Source: Rhodocyclales bacterium GT-UBC (GTDB lineage: Bacteria > Pseudomonadota > Gammaproteobacteria > Burkholderiales > Rhodocyclaceae). From it: DNA of 64,000 nt. Positions 61,448 to 64,000 of the stretch are shown piece after piece. The notes under the pieces are model-generated. The model saw nothing but the letters and a program-made list of their open reading frames with translations. It did not search any database and had not been told where the DNA came from. The position numbers and the translations under genes were made by a program. Within the stretch, counting starts at the first letter, position 1. The number at the start of each line of letters is the position of its first letter. The DNA is taken from contig QXPY01000005.1 of NCBI GenBank assembly GCA_003583745.1, positions 1 through 64,000 of the forward strand. The letters run 5' to 3'.

Positions 61448-61469
61448 AAAAAGGGGCCGCAGCCCCTTT
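61448..61469 (-). terminator. rho-independent terminator of orn
   Basis: Stem AAAGGGGC/GCCCCTTT with loop CGCA; the minus strand continues with TTTT. It lies 23 bp after the orn stop. Confidence 0.8.
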
Positions 61470-61491
61470 GACAAACAGTCCCAAAACGCAA

Positions 61492-62037
61492 TCAGACTTT
61501 CAGGAAATGCTCCCGGTAATACTTGAGTTCGTCGATCGACTCGTAGATATCCGCCAGCGCGGTATGCCGCCCCTTCTTCTTGAAACCCTTGTAGATTTCC
61601 GGCTGCCAGCGCTTGCACAGCTCCTTCAGTGTGCTGACATCGAGGTTGCGATAGTGGAAGAAGGCCTCCAGGGTCGGCATGTAGCGCGCCATAAAGCGAC
61701 GGTCCTGGCCGATGGTATTGCCGCACATCGGCGAATGACCGGCCGAGGAATATTTCTTGAGAAAAGCCAGCGCCTCGGCCTCGACCAGTGCCTCATCAAG
61801 TGTCGACGCCTTGACCTTGTCGATCAAGCCGGAACGACCATGCGTCTTCTGATTCCACTCATCCATCGCCGCCAGCACGGCATCGGACTGATGAACCACC
61901 CAGGAAGGCGATTCGGCAACCATCTCCAGATCGGAGTTCGTCACCACCATCGCCATTTCGATGATGCGATCGCCGTCCGGATTCAAACCGGTCATTTCCA
62001 TGTCCAGCCAGACGAGGTTGTTTGCATTGCCTGCCAT
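61492..62037 (-). CDS. orn: oligoribonuclease
   Basis: A 181-residue DEDDh exonuclease that degrades short RNA oligomers and pGpG. The motifs are [29 protein letters not shown] and H-x4-D in RHTALADI. The ATG at 62037 begins [12 protein letters not shown]; an in-frame start 7 codons upstream is less likely. Divergent from the M48 protease gene. Confidence 0.96.
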   Translation of the reverse strand: MAGNANNLVWLDMEMTGLNPDGDRIIEMAMVVTNSDLEMVAESPSWVVHQSDAVLAAMDEWNQKTHGRSGLIDKVKASTLDEALVEAEALAFLKKYSSAGHSPMCGNTIGQDRRFMARYMPTLEAFFHYRNLDVSTLKELCKRWQPEIYKGFKKKGRHTALADIYESIDELKYYREHFLKV

Positions 62038-62093
62038 ATAATTGCCCAAATTCTTCAAAACCCGGATTTTCTCACAGCTTTCACCCCTGTTTA

Positions 62094-63338
62094 GTGACCA
62101 CGAACTTCACCTTGATCTTTCTCGCCACGCTGTCTGCTACGCTCGGCGTCCGCCTGTGGCTCGCCAACCGCCACATTCGCCACGTCACCGCCCACCGCGA
62201 CCACGTTCCCGCCGAATTTTCCGACCGCATTTCGCTGACCGCTCACCAGAAGGCAGCGGACTACACCATCGACCGCAGCCGCGCCGGCATCGCCAGCCAC
62301 ATTGTCGATGCGGCACTGCTGCTGGCCCTGACGCTCGGCGGCGGGCTGGCTGCCCTGCATGATTTCTGGTTGCCACGACTCGACGGGCTGGCCTACGGCC
62401 TGGCAATGATCTTCAGCCTGATGCTGATCTCGGGCCTGATCGACCTGCCCTATTCGCTGTATCAGCAGTTCGTCATCGAGGCCCGCCACGGCTTCAACCG
62501 GATGAGCCTCGGCCTGTTTTTCGCCGATCTTGGCAAACAAACAGTCCTCGGCATCCTGATCGGCGCGCCGGTCATCCTCGCCGTCCTCTGGCTGATGGGC
62601 GCCATGGGAACTTACTGGTGGTTTTACGTCTGGACGTTCTGGAGCATTTTCAACTTGCTGATCATGTTCATTTATCCGACCTGGATCGCACCGCTGTTCA
62701 ACAAGTTCTCGCCCCTCGAAGAAGGCGAAATGAAACGCCGTATCGAAAATTTGCTTGCCCGCTGCGGTTTCCGTTCCAACGGTCTCTTCGTCATGGATGG
62801 CTCGAAGCGCTCCAGCCATGGCAACGCCTACTTCACCGGCTTCGGCAACAACAAGCGCATCGTTTTCTTCGATACGCTGCTCGCCCGGCTCACCCCACCC
62901 GAAGTCGAAGCCGTACTGGCTCACGAACTGGGGCATTTCCGGCACCGTCACATCCTGCAGCGCATGGTGCTGATGTTTGCCGCCTCCCTGGCCTTTCTCT
63001 GGCTACTGGGCCAACTGATCGAAGCCCCCTGGTTCTTCTCCGGGCTCGGCGTTCCTGCTCAGAATACGGCGTTGGCACTCATCCTTTTTTTCCCGGTCAT
63101 TCCCGTCTTCACCTTTCCGCTCGGGCCAATCGGCAGTTATCTCTCCCGGCGCAACGAGTTCGAAGCCGATGCGTATGCCGCTCAAAATGCCTCGGCCGAC
63201 GACCTCTGCCGCGCTTTAGTCAAGCTGTATCAAGACAATGCCTCGACCCTGACCCCCGATCCCCTGCACTCCCTGTTTTACGACTCGCACCCGCCGGCAG
63301 CCCAACGTATCGCCCATCTACTGAAAGTCGCCGCCTGA
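62094..63338 (+). CDS. M48-family membrane metalloprotease (CAAX protease-like)
   Basis: A 414-residue zinc protease of the Ste24 type. Several membrane helices flank the active site [12 protein letters not shown], and a downstream NEFEADAYA provides the third zinc ligand. The GTG start at 62094 gives the usual N-terminus; a longer reading into the orn leader is unlikely. Its stop overlaps rsgA by one base. Confidence 0.92.
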   Translation: MTTNFTLIFLATLSATLGVRLWLANRHIRHVTAHRDHVPAEFSDRISLTAHQKAADYTIDRSRAGIASHIVDAALLLALTLGGGLAALHDFWLPRLDGLAYGLAMIFSLMLISGLIDLPYSLYQQFVIEARHGFNRMSLGLFFADLGKQTVLGILIGAPVILAVLWLMGAMGTYWWFYVWTFWSIFNLLIMFIYPTWIAPLFNKFSPLEEGEMKRRIENLLARCGFRSNGLFVMDGSKRSSHGNAYFTGFGNNKRIVFFDTLLARLTPPEVEAVLAHELGHFRHRHILQRMVLMFAASLAFLWLLGQLIEAPWFFSGLGVPAQNTALALILFFPVIPVFTFPLGPIGSYLSRRNEFEADAYAAQNASADDLCRALVKLYQDNASTLTPDPLHSLFYDSHPPAAQRIAHLLKVAA

Positions 63339-64000
63339 TGGAAGGCCGCGTTATCGCCGCGCACGGTCGCCAGTACCTGGTGGAAACCGATGGAGGCAGG
63401 TTGCTTCCCTGTTTCCCACGTGGCAAGAAAAGTGAAGTGGCCTGCGGCGACCGGGTCGTTATCAAGCAAACCTCGGACGATCAAGGCGTCATCGAGGCGA
63501 TCCAGCCACGAACCAGCCTGCTCTACCGCTCGAACGAGATCAAGCAGAAACTGATTGCGGCCAACGTCGACCAATTGTTGATCGTTGTTGCAACCGAACC
63601 AGCCTTCTCCGACGAGTTGGTTACACGTGCCCTGCTCGCTGCCGAAAGCGAGGATATCGAAGTGCTGGTCGTCCTCAACAAGTGCGACCTGCTCGATAAA
63701 CTGCCGGCCGCCCGTCAGCGCGTCCAGATCCTGGCGCAACTGGGCTATCCCATCTTGGAACTCTCCGCCCGCGACCATGCCGAAGCGCTCCGTCCGGCAC
63801 TGCATGGCAAAACGAGCGTCCTTGTCGGCCAGTCCGGCATGGGCAAGTCAACCCTGGTCAATGCACTGATTCCCGAAGCCAACGCTGCCACCCGGGAAAT
63901 CTCACTGGCCCTCGATTCAGGCAAGCACACGACCACGCATGCCACGCTCTACCATCTCGATGCGGAAAGCCACCTGATCGACTCACCCGGCTTGCAGGAG
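63338..64000 (+). CDS. rsgA: ribosome small-subunit-dependent GTPase RsgA, 3' end outside
   Basis: Partial: 221 codons are visible. An N-terminal OB fold, then a circularly permuted G domain with NKCDLL (G4) before the P-loop GQSGMGKST (G1) and DSPGLQE (G3). It helps mature 30S subunits. Orn, M48 protease and rsgA form a common neighbourhood in Betaproteobacteria. Confidence 0.96.
   Translation, partial: MEGRVIAAHGRQYLVETDGGRLLPCFPRGKKSEVACGDRVVIKQTSDDQGVIEAIQPRTSLLYRSNEIKQKLIAANVDQLLIVVATEPAFSDELVTRALLAAESEDIEVLVVLNKCDLLDKLPAARQRVQILAQLGYPILELSARDHAEALRPALHGKTSVLVGQSGMGKSTLVNALIPEANAATREISLALDSGKHTTTHATLYHLDAESHLIDSPGLQE

Overview
The window is about 64 kb of a GC-rich, gene-dense proteobacterial chromosome. 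The block ndk-rlmN-pilW-rodZ-ispG-hisS-yfgM-bamB-der-hfq-hflX-hflK-hflC-DUF2065-hisZ-purA, a FixJ-type DctSR pair, a class II ribonucleotide reductase and a Cupriavidus-type HoxFUYH hydrogenase together suggest a betaproteobacterium, most likely Rhodocyclales (Dechloromonas/Azonexus-like). The taxonomy is inferred from gene content and order; no database was searched.

Layout. (1) 1-484: tRNA cluster on the minus strand, with an exact 144-bp duplication of an Asn-Gly unit. (2) 692-11267: complete type II secretion operon gspCDEFGHIJKLMN with almost every gene overlapping the next. (3) 11366-17105: three alkaline phosphatases (one PhoD-like lipoprotein, two tandem PhoA-like) and one unknown His-rich exported protein. 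Candidate Pho boxes precede both gspC and the PhoA pair, so regions 2 and 3 look like a phosphate-scavenging secretion island. (4) 17231-22349: NAD-reducing [NiFe]-hydrogenase hoxFUYH plus protease hoxW, behind a candidate FNR-type promoter. (5) 22605-27346: fabI, an overlapping kinase-fold/dual-specificity-phosphatase pair, maoC-pta and ackA. The same TGCTGC-N3-GCAGCA palindrome occurs before fabI and inside the pta promoter. (6) 27419-28130: decayed TPR gene. (7) 28420-31320: B12-dependent nrdJ behind two NrdR-like boxes. (8) 31482-46812: the housekeeping block on the minus strand. (9) 46885-55089: an unknown exported protein, TRAP transporter dctPQM, dctA and the divergent dctSR regulators, with GTGG-N4-CCAC operators at matching positions. 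(10) 55194-64000: trxA, rho, rpmE, an ArnT-like glycosyltransferase, a large hybrid histidine kinase, orn, an M48 protease and the start of rsgA.

The most notable candidates are the kinase-like/phosphatase pair enclosed by shared palindromes, the Pho-box-linked T2SS/phosphatase island, the DctR operator candidates and the pseudo-receiver of the hybrid kinase. No CRISPR array, insertion sequence or prophage block was seen.
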